Shown here: positions 16,310 through 23,300 of the stretch, piece by piece
How positions within the stretch are numbered: the first letter of the stretch is position 1
How the letters are laid out: the number at the start of each line of letters is the position of its first letter
Source of the DNA: Chitinophagaceae bacterium
GTDB taxonomy: Bacteria; Bacteroidota; Bacteroidia; Chitinophagales; Chitinophagaceae
DNA length: 64,000 nt
Reading direction: 5' to 3'
Assembly: GCA_026415715.1 (NCBI GenBank)
Contig: JAOAGO010000006.1
Coordinates: 28,789 to 92,788, forward strand
Notes under the pieces: generated by a model
Databases searched by the model: none
Told to the model about the DNA's origin: nothing
Seen by the model: the letters and a program-made list of their open reading frames with translations, nothing else
Program-made: the position numbers and the translations under genes

Positions 16310-16843
16310 TTATTTCTGCAGTTGTTTTTTTCTTCCGCTCTCTTTCGTTAATTTTTTTCGACGAAGATGTTGTTCATTCTGCAGGCTTTTTTTGTTTTTC
16401 AACTGCGTTGTTTTCTCTTTTTTATGTGGTGGAGATACAGGATGCACACCGGGTGCAACCATGCCTAATATAAAAGGGGGCATATCCTGCACCGTATCTT
16501 TATAACAAACATTTGGCTTTTCGGGATTTTGGGATTTGACAAAAGTTGATTTCAGCAATAAAAAGAAAGAGGAGAGCGCCAACGCAAATCCATATTTCAG
16601 TCTTCGAAGAAAGCTGCCGGCAACTGACGTTTGCGGCATCAGTTGCGACGAATGAAAACGGCCGCACAGGTTTTGTTTCTGTCGGGTTTTAAAATATTCT
16701 AACAGTTCGTGGTCAGTCATTCGGGTAAAATCAATCACTACACGCTGACAACGGTTGCAGAAACGCCCCTCGGGGACAGGCGACATTCCGTCCCAATTTT
16801 CATAGCATGGGTTTGGGACGGTAAGATGAATTTTAGCTTCCAT
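16310..16843 (-). CDS. Four-cysteine N-terminal domain protein with single TM helix
   Basis: This 177-residue protein starts with a motif recurrent in Bacteroidota membrane proteins: PNPCYENWDGMSPVPEGRFC, then NRCQRVVIDFTRMTDHELLEYF and NLCGRF. That gives four conserved cysteines suited to binding a metal. One hydrophobic helix follows at about 83-98 (YGFALALSSFFLLLK). The remainder is a Pro/Lys-rich tail (KKEKTTQLKNKKSLQ...) without a folded domain. In relatives the same N-domain is fused to TonB or carboxypeptidase-like domains; here it ends in a basic tail. It follows the alpha-toroid gene by 23 bp on the same strand. Confidence 0.7.
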   Translation of the reverse strand: MEAKIHLTVPNPCYENWDGMSPVPEGRFCNRCQRVVIDFTRMTDHELLEYFKTRQKQNLCGRFHSSQLMPQTSVAGSFLRRLKYGFALALSSFFLLLKSTFVKSQNPEKPNVCYKDTVQDMPPFILGMVAPGVHPVSPPHKKEKTTQLKNKKSLQNEQHLRRKKLTKESGRKKQLQK

Positions 16844-16866
16844 TTTTCTGTTATTTAAAAACAGGG

Positions 16867-18060
16867 TTATTCTTTTATTGACTTTATCAGTTGCCGGGTC
16901 ATTTGTATGTCTTTATGAATAGAAAGAACCAGAATGCAGGTAGCCGTACAAAACACTGGGCTGGTGATACAGTGGTGGCCATTCCAACTGCCGTTGTTGT
17001 TTTGAATCTGAATCAAACGCTTGCTCATCATGTCGTACCATTTTTTCCATTCATTTCCGCCTTTCATAAAAACACTTTCTCCTGTCATCAGATAGCTCAG
17101 GAATTCTTCTCCTCCATTGCTTCCGAATCCTATCATTACTTCTTCTTTTACCGATTCCTGTTCTGCGGCTTTGTTAACAGAATAGGCTGTTGCCAGTTGT
17201 TTTGATTCCAATACGTCAACACCGGCTTTTTGCAAATTTTCTATCGTGACATCCGGTGTGGTAATTTTTCCTTCTTTTTGTGCTTTTTGTATAATTTCTT
17301 TTGTTTTTCTGGCTTGTTTTGAATTTGCTCTAGCGGTGCTTGAAATACCGTAAAGCGCTACGCCTGCGGCATCTGAAGTTTTAACGGACAGGGTTTGTGC
17401 ATCAAAATGGCTGTTCTGATAGTCTCTGCTTTTATTCAGCGCATGCTGATCTACACTTCGACCTGCCTCCTGAGCGCTTTCCAGCGCATTATGAGCAAGG
17501 GCTGATTGTAAGACCGGCGCCCATCCCCCATCGCGCCAGCCGCCGTTTTCGTCCTGCTGCTTTTGAATTTTAGCCACACATTTATCCAGGGCCTTTTCAA
17601 TTCTTTTTTTGAATTCTTCATCCTTCAGGTCATAATGCAGGAGGTTGGAGAAATACTGTGCCGTTAAAATAACATCTATATTTCTACCCAGCTTGGTTTG
17701 CGGCTGCGTGTTCGTGAGTTTAGTAATATAAAGTTGATTTTCGGGACACGATTCTACGGCGTTCAGTAAATACAATGTAGCTTTGTGGATTGACGGAGCG
17801 CTGTTGCCATTATCCCATCCGCCTTCGTTGCGAAGCAGCGCCATGCATACCAGTGCGGTTGTGGCCGGATCGGTTTCCACGGCATGCGGGTCTAATACAT
17901 GCTGTTTGTAGTGACTTCCGGACCCCCAGCCCCCGTTTGCCGCCTGGGCTTTTTCAAGCCATGCGATTGCTTTTTGAATTGATTCTTCTACTTTTTCAGG
18001 AGTAACAAAAGCGGCAACATGATTCTCATCAGCCGTATCCAATCCGAAAATAGTTTTCAT
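16867..18060 (-). CDS. Prenyltransferase/squalene-oxidase repeat (alpha-toroid) protein
   Basis: This 397-residue protein has no signal peptide or membrane segment and should be cytoplasmic. It contains repeated QW-like units: AIAWLEKAQAANGGWGSG, VAKIQKQQDENGGWRDGG and LIQIQNNNGSWNGHH, each followed by a hydrophobic helix as in squalene cyclases and protein prenyltransferase beta subunits. The last repeat carries HHC...FCTATC, suggesting a possible metal or thiol site. The middle (about 215-290) is an atypical Lys/Ala-rich insertion (SKQARKTKEIIQKAQKEGK). The DxDD-type cyclase acid motif is not evident, so a classical cyclase reaction is not supported. It lies 9 bp after a small membrane-protein gene, in a cassette divergent from an ECF sigma/anti-sigma pair. 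Confidence 0.8.
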   Translation of the reverse strand: MKTIFGLDTADENHVAAFVTPEKVEESIQKAIAWLEKAQAANGGWGSGSHYKQHVLDPHAVETDPATTALVCMALLRNEGGWDNGNSAPSIHKATLYLLNAVESCPENQLYITKLTNTQPQTKLGRNIDVILTAQYFSNLLHYDLKDEEFKKRIEKALDKCVAKIQKQQDENGGWRDGGWAPVLQSALAHNALESAQEAGRSVDQHALNKSRDYQNSHFDAQTLSVKTSDAAGVALYGISSTARANSKQARKTKEIIQKAQKEGKITTPDVTIENLQKAGVDVLESKQLATAYSVNKAAEQESVKEEVMIGFGSNGGEEFLSYLMTGESVFMKGGNEWKKWYDMMSKRLIQIQNNNGSWNGHHCITSPVFCTATCILVLSIHKDIQMTRQLIKSIKE

Positions 18061-18069
18061 GACACAAAC

Positions 18070-18231
18070 CTAATGAGGGTGTTGATTAGCACAGCATCGT
18101 ACCGGCATTTTTTCTTCATTTTTCTTTTCAGAAAAATAAAATCCGGCCGATACCAGTAAAGCCACAGTAAAAACGAAACCAGGCAGAAAGCGCCCCGATA
18201 AAAGCCGAAAAGAAAAAGAGGTATCTTTCAT
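18070..18231 (-). CDS. Small single-pass membrane protein (53 aa)
   Basis: This gene is too short for the ORF track. From the ATG at 18231 it encodes MKDTSFSFRLLSGRFLPGFV, then a hydrophobic helix (FVFTVALLVSAGFYF), a charged stretch (SEKKNEEKMPVR) and a CCANQHPH tail. The stop lies 9 bp before the alpha-toroid gene. The Cys-Cys and His-rich tail could bind metal or form a thiol pair, which is speculation. Tight spacing with an in-frame start supports a real gene. Confidence 0.6.
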   Translation of the reverse strand: MKDTSFSFRLLSGRFLPGFVFTVALLVSAGFYFSEKKNEEKMPVRCCANQHPH

Positions 18232-18341
18232 ATCCTGAAATTTTTGAGGTTACGTTTAAAAAAAATGTCAGCCCCGGATTTCCTTTGTTGTTGTTTTGTT
18301 AATAAAATATCAAAATGCCGGATCTTCTGTTTTTCATTCAT
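18228..18341 (-). CDS. Possible tiny basic ORF (37 aa) overlapping the next start
   Basis: An ORF from the ATG at 18341 encodes MNEKQKIRHFDILLTKQQQR and ends in TGA, overlapping the ATG of the 53-residue membrane protein (ATGA). Such an overlap is typical of translationally coupled genes. The product is very basic and lacks a hydrophobic segment. It may be a real leader ORF or chance; no family is recognisable. Confidence 0.3.
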   Translation of the reverse strand: MNEKQKIRHFDILLTKQQQRKSGADIFFKRNLKNFRI

Positions 18342-18473
18342 AAGATGCTATTATTTTTTACCTTGCCTTTTATACAGGCTGACAATACCATGATGCAGGT
18401 ATTTTTGATTTTACATACATCAAAATGATTTTTTAATAAAACATTTTATCTGGAATCCGGAAAATACATAGGA

Positions 18474-19049
18474 TTGCATACGTTTACAGATGATGAGTTA
18501 ATCCGTCTTTTCAAAAAAGAAGGAAATACGGAAGCGGTCGGAATTTTATATGAACGCTATGTGGAACTGGTGTACGGTGTTTGTTTGAAATATTTAAATA
18601 ATCCGGAAAGCGCAAAAGACGCTGTCATGCAGATTTTTGAAGAGCTCCTGACCAAACTCCGCAAACACGAGATAGAGTATTTCAGAGGATGGTTATATCG
18701 CCTTTCCAAAAATTACTGCCTGATGCAGTTGCGCAAGCCGGCTTATAAGAAAAATACTGAATTTTTAACGCATCATGTGCAAAATGAAGAAATTTTGCAT
18801 CTGAATACTGTAATGGAGCAAGAAGAAAATCTGAAAATGATGGAATTTTGCCTGGAGCAGTTACCGCAAAAACAAAAAGAGGCCATTGTGCTGTTTTACC
18901 TGAAAGAAAAATGTTATCATGAAATTGCCGATCTGATGAACGAACCCTGGAACTCCGTAAGAAGCCTGATACAGAATGGCAGACGAAATCTGAAAATCTG
19001 TATGGAAAAAAGAGGTGTTACATATCCTCAAAAACAATCAAACACCTGA
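18474..19049 (+). CDS. ECF-family RNA polymerase sigma factor (TTG start)
   Basis: This 191-residue protein has sigma region 2 (ILYERYVELVYGVCLKYLNNPESAKDAVMQIFEELL, then FRGWLYRLSKNYCLMQLRK) and region 4 (LEQLPQKQKEAIVLFYLKEKCYHEIADLM). The only plausible start is TTG at 18474; no in-frame ATG exists between the upstream stop and the conserved N-terminus FTDDELIRLFKK. It is followed after 9 bp by a membrane protein with a typical Bacteroidota anti-sigma N-terminus, so the two form a regulatory pair. It is transcribed divergently from the alpha-toroid cassette. Confidence 0.9.
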   Translation: MHTFTDDELIRLFKKEGNTEAVGILYERYVELVYGVCLKYLNNPESAKDAVMQIFEELLTKLRKHEIEYFRGWLYRLSKNYCLMQLRKPAYKKNTEFLTHHVQNEEILHLNTVMEQEENLKMMEFCLEQLPQKQKEAIVLFYLKEKCYHEIADLMNEPWNSVRSLIQNGRRNLKICMEKRGVTYPQKQSNT

Positions 19050-19058
19050 GCAGAAAAC

Positions 19059-20111
19059 ATGAATGATAAAAAAAACATAAAATCCTTTACCGTATCTGAT
19101 ATTGAAAAATATCACAAAAACGAGTTGCCGCCTTCCCGCCGGCACGAGCTGGAAAAAGCCGCACTGGAAGATCCTTTTCTGGCCGATGCCCTTGAAGGAT
19201 ATGAGGCGCATGCGCAACGCATGGCAGATGACATTAACGAGTTAAAGAAAAATATTTTACAAAAAACGTTAAGCCCAACGGGGAAAAACAAAAAAAGCCT
19301 GATACGAAGAATACCTGTATGGGCAAAAGCAGCCGCAGCCCTGATATTATTAGGAGGAGCAGGTTTAATTACTTATAAAATATTTAAACCCGGAAAAGAA
19401 CACACACTTACAAAAACAGAAACCGAAAAAAATGAACGATGGCAAATACAACATGACACCGTAATTTCTTCCGTACAAAACCCGCCTCATGAAACATTCC
19501 CTCCTACGGCCACTTCAACAGAAAAAGAGTCAGCACAGAAAACTTTAGAAGTAAATAAAAACAAGGAATATGAATCGGTAACACTACCTCAAAAACAACA
19601 AGAAATAAAACCGTCCGTTACAACTTCACAACCGGCCCTTCAGAATTCCGATTCACTTCCGCCGCCAACCGTTCAGATTCATGAACCCGAAAAAATTCAG
19701 GAGGAAAGAATCCTGATATTAGACCGGCAAAAAAATCCTGAAGCCGTTAAAAAACAACCGGCCCCCGCAGGAAACTCTGCTAAAAGAGAAAACACGGAAG
19801 AAAATGCTGAAGGCCTGGTTGTGCATCTGAAAGAAAATAAACAAATACAAAGGCAGTCCGTAGAGCCAAAAATTCTTTATCCCATTAAAGGAGTTATAAC
19901 AGATTACCGGGGAAATGCACTTGAGGGAGTTATTATCACAAATTTAGAAACCAAAAACAGGGTGAAAAGCGATGAATCAGGAAATTTTATGTTTCTTTCG
20001 GCAGATACTGTGATAAAAGTAAAAATAGAATTGAGCGGATTCAGAACGGTTCGTACCACGCTGAAAAAAGATATTCAAAATATTATTTCTTTGAAAACAA
20101 AAGACAATTAA
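19059..20111 (+). CDS. Anti-sigma-type membrane protein with C-terminal carboxypeptidase-like regulatory domain
   Basis: This 350-residue protein starts with a cytoplasmic segment typical of Chitinophagaceae anti-sigma proteins: SDIEKYHKNELPPSRRHELE followed by ALEDPFLADALEGYEAH. One TM helix follows at about 87-103 (AKAAAALILLGGAGLITYKI). A 170-residue Lys/Glu/Pro/Thr/Gln-rich periplasmic linker leads to a C-terminal beta-sandwich (YPIKGVITDYRGNALEGVII; DESGNFMFL) of the CarboxypepD_reg-like family. Binding of the upstream ECF sigma by the N-terminal segment is inferred from position and motif. The periplasmic domain could sense an envelope ligand. Confidence 0.82.
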   Translation: MNDKKNIKSFTVSDIEKYHKNELPPSRRHELEKAALEDPFLADALEGYEAHAQRMADDINELKKNILQKTLSPTGKNKKSLIRRIPVWAKAAAALILLGGAGLITYKIFKPGKEHTLTKTETEKNERWQIQHDTVISSVQNPPHETFPPTATSTEKESAQKTLEVNKNKEYESVTLPQKQQEIKPSVTTSQPALQNSDSLPPPTVQIHEPEKIQEERILILDRQKNPEAVKKQPAPAGNSAKRENTEENAEGLVVHLKENKQIQRQSVEPKILYPIKGVITDYRGNALEGVIITNLETKNRVKSDESGNFMFLSADTVIKVKIELSGFRTVRTTLKKDIQNIISLKTKDN

Positions 20112-20294
20112 TTCCTGCAATACATTTCACTCGCCAAACGAATCAGCCCGGGCGTACAACTTTTCAAAAAAAGATAACTACAGCATTTCGCTCTTTCGAA
20201 TGAAAGGGGCCGGTATTATTTTCTGCTTCTTTTAATTTTCAAACAAAATTTGATAATCACTGTTTTATCTTAACTTTAGCACAAAATTACTTTT

Positions 20295-21128
20295 ATGAAA
20301 AAGTATTTAGTGATTGCTTTTGCTCTTTATTTACAACCTTCTTTTTCACAACAGCTGAATATCCCGCAACCCAGTCCGCTGCAAACGGTAAAGCAAAATT
20401 TCGGCCTTTCTTTTATTGAAATTTCCTACTCCAGGCCGGGGGTAAAAAACAGAAAAGTTTTCGGCGATCTGGTGCCATACAATCAGGTATGGAGAACCGG
20501 AGCCAATGCAGCTACCACTATTACCTTTGGTGATGAAGTAACTGTAAACGGAGTAAAAATTGCTCCGGGCAAATACGGGTTGCTGTCTATACCGGGCGAA
20601 AAAGAATGGACTATCATTATCAGTAAACAAACCGATGTAACCGGTCCGGAGGCGTACAAACAGGATCAGGATGTTGTTCGGGTGAATGTGAAACCCCTTT
20701 CGTTAAGCATGCCGGTGGAGACGTTTACTATCAGTATTGACGATATAAAAAACAACAGTTGCAAAATTGCCCTTATATGGGATAAGGTGTATGTGCCATT
20801 TGAGGTAACAACCGAAGTGGACAGTAAAGTAATGAAGCAGATTGAAAATGTAATGCTGAAAGACAATAAGCCTTATTATTCGGCAGCCAACTATTATTAT
20901 GAAAACAATAAAGACCTGAATCAGGCTTTAGAGTGGGTTAATAAAGCGGTAGAGATGAATCCCAACTCGCAACCCTGGGTGCACACGTTAAAAACCAAAA
21001 TTCTGGCCAAGCTGGGACGAAAAGAAGAAGCCCGCGCCGCCGCACAGAATGCAATCCGAATAGCTCAGTCAACCAAATTTCCTGAATTTGTGAAGCAAAA
21101 CGAAGAAATCTTAAAGACCCTGAAATAA
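20295..21128 (+). CDS. DUF2911 secreted protein with TPR-like C-terminus
   Basis: This 277-residue protein has a signal peptide (MKKYLVIAFALYLQPSFSQQ) and then the DUF2911 domain, recognisable from VKQNFGLSFIEISYSRPGVK, YNQVWRTGANAATTITFGDE and VNGVKIAPGKYGLLSIPGE. The C-terminal 80 residues (YYENNKDLNQALEWVNKAVEMNP; LAKLGRKEEARAAAQNAIRI) look like two TPR repeats. It is probably periplasmic; the function is unknown. A clear terminator hairpin follows. Confidence 0.88.
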   Translation: MKKYLVIAFALYLQPSFSQQLNIPQPSPLQTVKQNFGLSFIEISYSRPGVKNRKVFGDLVPYNQVWRTGANAATTITFGDEVTVNGVKIAPGKYGLLSIPGEKEWTIIISKQTDVTGPEAYKQDQDVVRVNVKPLSLSMPVETFTISIDDIKNNSCKIALIWDKVYVPFEVTTEVDSKVMKQIENVMLKDNKPYYSAANYYYENNKDLNQALEWVNKAVEMNPNSQPWVHTLKTKILAKLGRKEEARAAAQNAIRIAQSTKFPEFVKQNEEILKTLK

Positions 21129-21163
21129 GGATATTTTTTCAAGAAAAAAATTTTCCGGAAAAC

Positions 21164-21195
21164 AGCGGCAATTCATAACGGTTGCCGCTTTTTTT
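21164..21195 (+). terminator. Rho-independent terminator after the DUF2911 gene
   Basis: AGCGGCAA (21164-21171) pairs perfectly with TTGCCGCT (21182-21189) around a 10-base loop, followed by a run of T residues. It lies between the convergent DUF2911 and symporter genes and is oriented to stop plus-strand transcription. Confidence 0.82.
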
Positions 21196-21247
21196 ACCGT
21201 AAGATTTCATGAAAAATATTTTATAGTAAATTGTTTCCGGTTTCGCA

Positions 21248-22987
21248 TTATGCGACATATTGTCTGTTTGTTTTTTTAAAGGCCGCCTGAAACAATGAAG
21301 AAAACAATATTACCCCGGCCACGCCAATCGGATTCAGCCATAAAAAGCCAAGCTGAATTTTTTCCTGTCGGGAAAGAAAAAAGATGACCAGTACCAGAAG
21401 TTCGGCAACAAGCGCCCCCCAGAAAACGGCATGTCCGTTTTGAATTCTTCTAAAAAAAAGAGCCACTACAAAAACGCCGAGAATGACGCCGTAAAAAAGC
21501 GAGCCCAATACATTGACTGCTTCAATCAGGCTGTTGCCGGCATTGTAGGCAAACATGGCTACGATAATACAGAAAACACCCCACCCCAGTGTGTAAAGCC
21601 TGGATAACCTGAATTCCTTTTCGTCTGATTTTTTTTGTGAGGCATATCTTTTGTGAAAATCCACAACGGAAGAAGAGGCCAGCGAATTAATGGCGGCAGC
21701 GATGCTTCCCCAGGAGGCCAGAAAGATAACGGCAATTAACAATCCGACAAGGCCCTCGGGTAGATGATCCAGCACAAAGCGAAGAAATATATAATTCGTA
21801 TCGTTGTCGTCGCCGCGAATTTCGGAAGAACGAATCCAATCCTTTACTTTTTTTCTCAGGCTGTCTGATTGCAGTTGCAGATATTTCAACTTATCAATCG
21901 CTTCATTTTTTTTTGCATCTGCCTTCGTATGCAGCAAAGCAGAAATTCCGGCAGCTACTGCTTTTTTTTCATTTTGTATTGCCTGATAATGTTGCCGGGC
22001 TATTTGCAGCGAGTCGCGGTAAGAAGATTGTTGCAGTTTTTTCAGTTGTACCTGATTGAAAAAAATCGGAGCGTCGTAAAATATATAAAAGGTAAACAAC
22101 AGGGCGCCGATCAGTAAAATACCAAACTGCATGGGTACTTTGACGAAACCGTTCATCAGCAAACCCATCCGGCTTTGGGTTAGGGAGCGGGCGGTGAGAT
22201 AACGGCCTACCTGGCTTTGGTCGGTGCCAAAGTAAGAAAGCGCCAGAAAAAAACCGCCTATCAGCCCGCTGATGAGATTGTATTGATCTTTCCAGATGAA
22301 TTTTCCGTTTTCAAATCCGGTCGTGATAACATTGAGTTTTCCCAACTTTCCGCTGATGTATAATGCATCGGTGAAGCTCACCCGTCCCGGAAGTTTTTGT
22401 ACAACAATCACGGCCGCCACAAACATGGCCGAAAGAATAATGAACAACTGTAACTGCTGCGTATAGGCCACGGCTTTGGCGCCTCCGCTAAGTGTGTAAA
22501 TGATCAAAAGGCCGCCCATGAAAAGGTTGGTGTAATAGATATTCCATCCGAGCAGAGAAGATAATATGATGGATGGCGCAAATATGCTGACCCCCGTAGA
22601 TAACCCCCTTTGCAGAAGAAATAAAAAGGAAGTCAGCGCCCGGGTTTTGTTATCAAATCGCACTTCCAGAAATTCATAGGCAGTATAAACTTTCAGTTTT
22701 CTGAATACGGGAACAAAAAAAATGCAGATGACAATCATGGCCAGGGGCAAGCCGAAATAATATTGCACAAACCGCATACCGTCGGTATAAGCCTGGCCGG
22801 GAGCCGATAAAAAGGTGATGGCGCTGGCTTGTGTGCCCATGATACTTAAAAGTACCAGGCCCCAGGGCATACTTCGGTTGCTGAGAAAAAATCCTTCCAG
22901 ATTGTGAGTAATCCGGCTTTTATATACGCCATACGCAATAACCAAAGTCAATATTACGGCCAGCACCAACCAGTCTAATATGCTCAT
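21248..22987 (-). CDS. Sodium:solute symporter (SSS family) with hydrophilic insertion
   Basis: This 579-residue polytopic inner-membrane transporter of the SSS family has an N-terminal FLVLAVILT-type helix and NLEGFFLSNRSMPWGLVLLS, typical of the first re-entrant unit. It also has MGTQASAITFLSAPGQAY and AYTQQLQLFIILSAMFVAAV. Between later helices lies an 85-residue hydrophilic coiled-coil-like insertion (about 315-400; QLKKLQQSSYRDSLQIARQHY...), longer than in typical SSS members. The substrate is unknown. The start ATG overlaps the stop of a 41-aa membrane-protein gene (ATGA), and the PIG-L deacetylase is further upstream, so amino-sugar or peptidoglycan-fragment uptake is a reasonable guess. 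Confidence 0.88.
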   Translation of the reverse strand: MSILDWLVLAVILTLVIAYGVYKSRITHNLEGFFLSNRSMPWGLVLLSIMGTQASAITFLSAPGQAYTDGMRFVQYYFGLPLAMIVICIFFVPVFRKLKVYTAYEFLEVRFDNKTRALTSFLFLLQRGLSTGVSIFAPSIILSSLLGWNIYYTNLFMGGLLIIYTLSGGAKAVAYTQQLQLFIILSAMFVAAVIVVQKLPGRVSFTDALYISGKLGKLNVITTGFENGKFIWKDQYNLISGLIGGFFLALSYFGTDQSQVGRYLTARSLTQSRMGLLMNGFVKVPMQFGILLIGALLFTFYIFYDAPIFFNQVQLKKLQQSSYRDSLQIARQHYQAIQNEKKAVAAGISALLHTKADAKKNEAIDKLKYLQLQSDSLRKKVKDWIRSSEIRGDDNDTNYIFLRFVLDHLPEGLVGLLIAVIFLASWGSIAAAINSLASSSVVDFHKRYASQKKSDEKEFRLSRLYTLGWGVFCIIVAMFAYNAGNSLIEAVNVLGSLFYGVILGVFVVALFFRRIQNGHAVFWGALVAELLVLVIFFLSRQEKIQLGFLWLNPIGVAGVILFSSLFQAAFKKTNRQYVA

Positions 22988-23109
22988 GAAAATTTTTTAG
23001 TAAACAAATAAAACAAAACCATCAGCAACATAAGAAAGATAACGAGCAGCACATACCAGGCAGTCCAGCTTTTGAAAAGTGGCGGTTTTTCATTTTCGTT
23101 TCTGAGCAT
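22984..23109 (-). CDS. 41-aa single-pass membrane protein coupled to the symporter
   Basis: This gene is too short for the ORF track. The ATG at 23109 gives MLRNENEKPPLFKSWTAWYV followed by one long hydrophobic helix (LLVIFLMLLMVLFYLF) and a short basic tail. Its TGA overlaps the symporter ATG by four bases, a layout that favours translational coupling. Small membrane subunits beside SSS carriers are known elsewhere (for example DUF485-type proteins), so an accessory role is plausible. Confidence 0.7.
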   Translation of the reverse strand: MLRNENEKPPLFKSWTAWYVLLVIFLMLLMVLFYLFTKKFS

Positions 23110-23112
23110 AGT

Positions 23113-23289
23113 TTATTTTCTGAAAAAACGAAAAAAAGAGGACAGTCCGATTAATGCACAAAAAATCAATGCCAGAAAAATTCCGATTTTTACCCGCCTT
23201 ACGGCAATACCGATTACAAGCCCCGTCAGAATAGCAAATAAATAAGCCCATTCATTTCGTGTAAGACCGGCAAACTGCTTCCTGTCCAT
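23113..23289 (-). CDS. 58-aa two-helix membrane protein
   Basis: This gene is too short for the ORF track. It encodes MDRKQFAGLTRNEWAYLFAI with two hydrophobic stretches (WAYLFAILTGLVIGIAV and KIGIFLALIFCALIGLSSFF) separated by a short basic turn, and a basic C-terminus. It lies 11 bp after the PIG-L gene and 3 bp before the 41-aa gene on the same strand, so the four genes look like one operon. The function is unknown. Confidence 0.7.
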   Translation of the reverse strand: MDRKQFAGLTRNEWAYLFAILTGLVIGIAVRRVKIGIFLALIFCALIGLSSFFRFFRK

Positions 23290-23300
23290 TTTTTTCGGAA

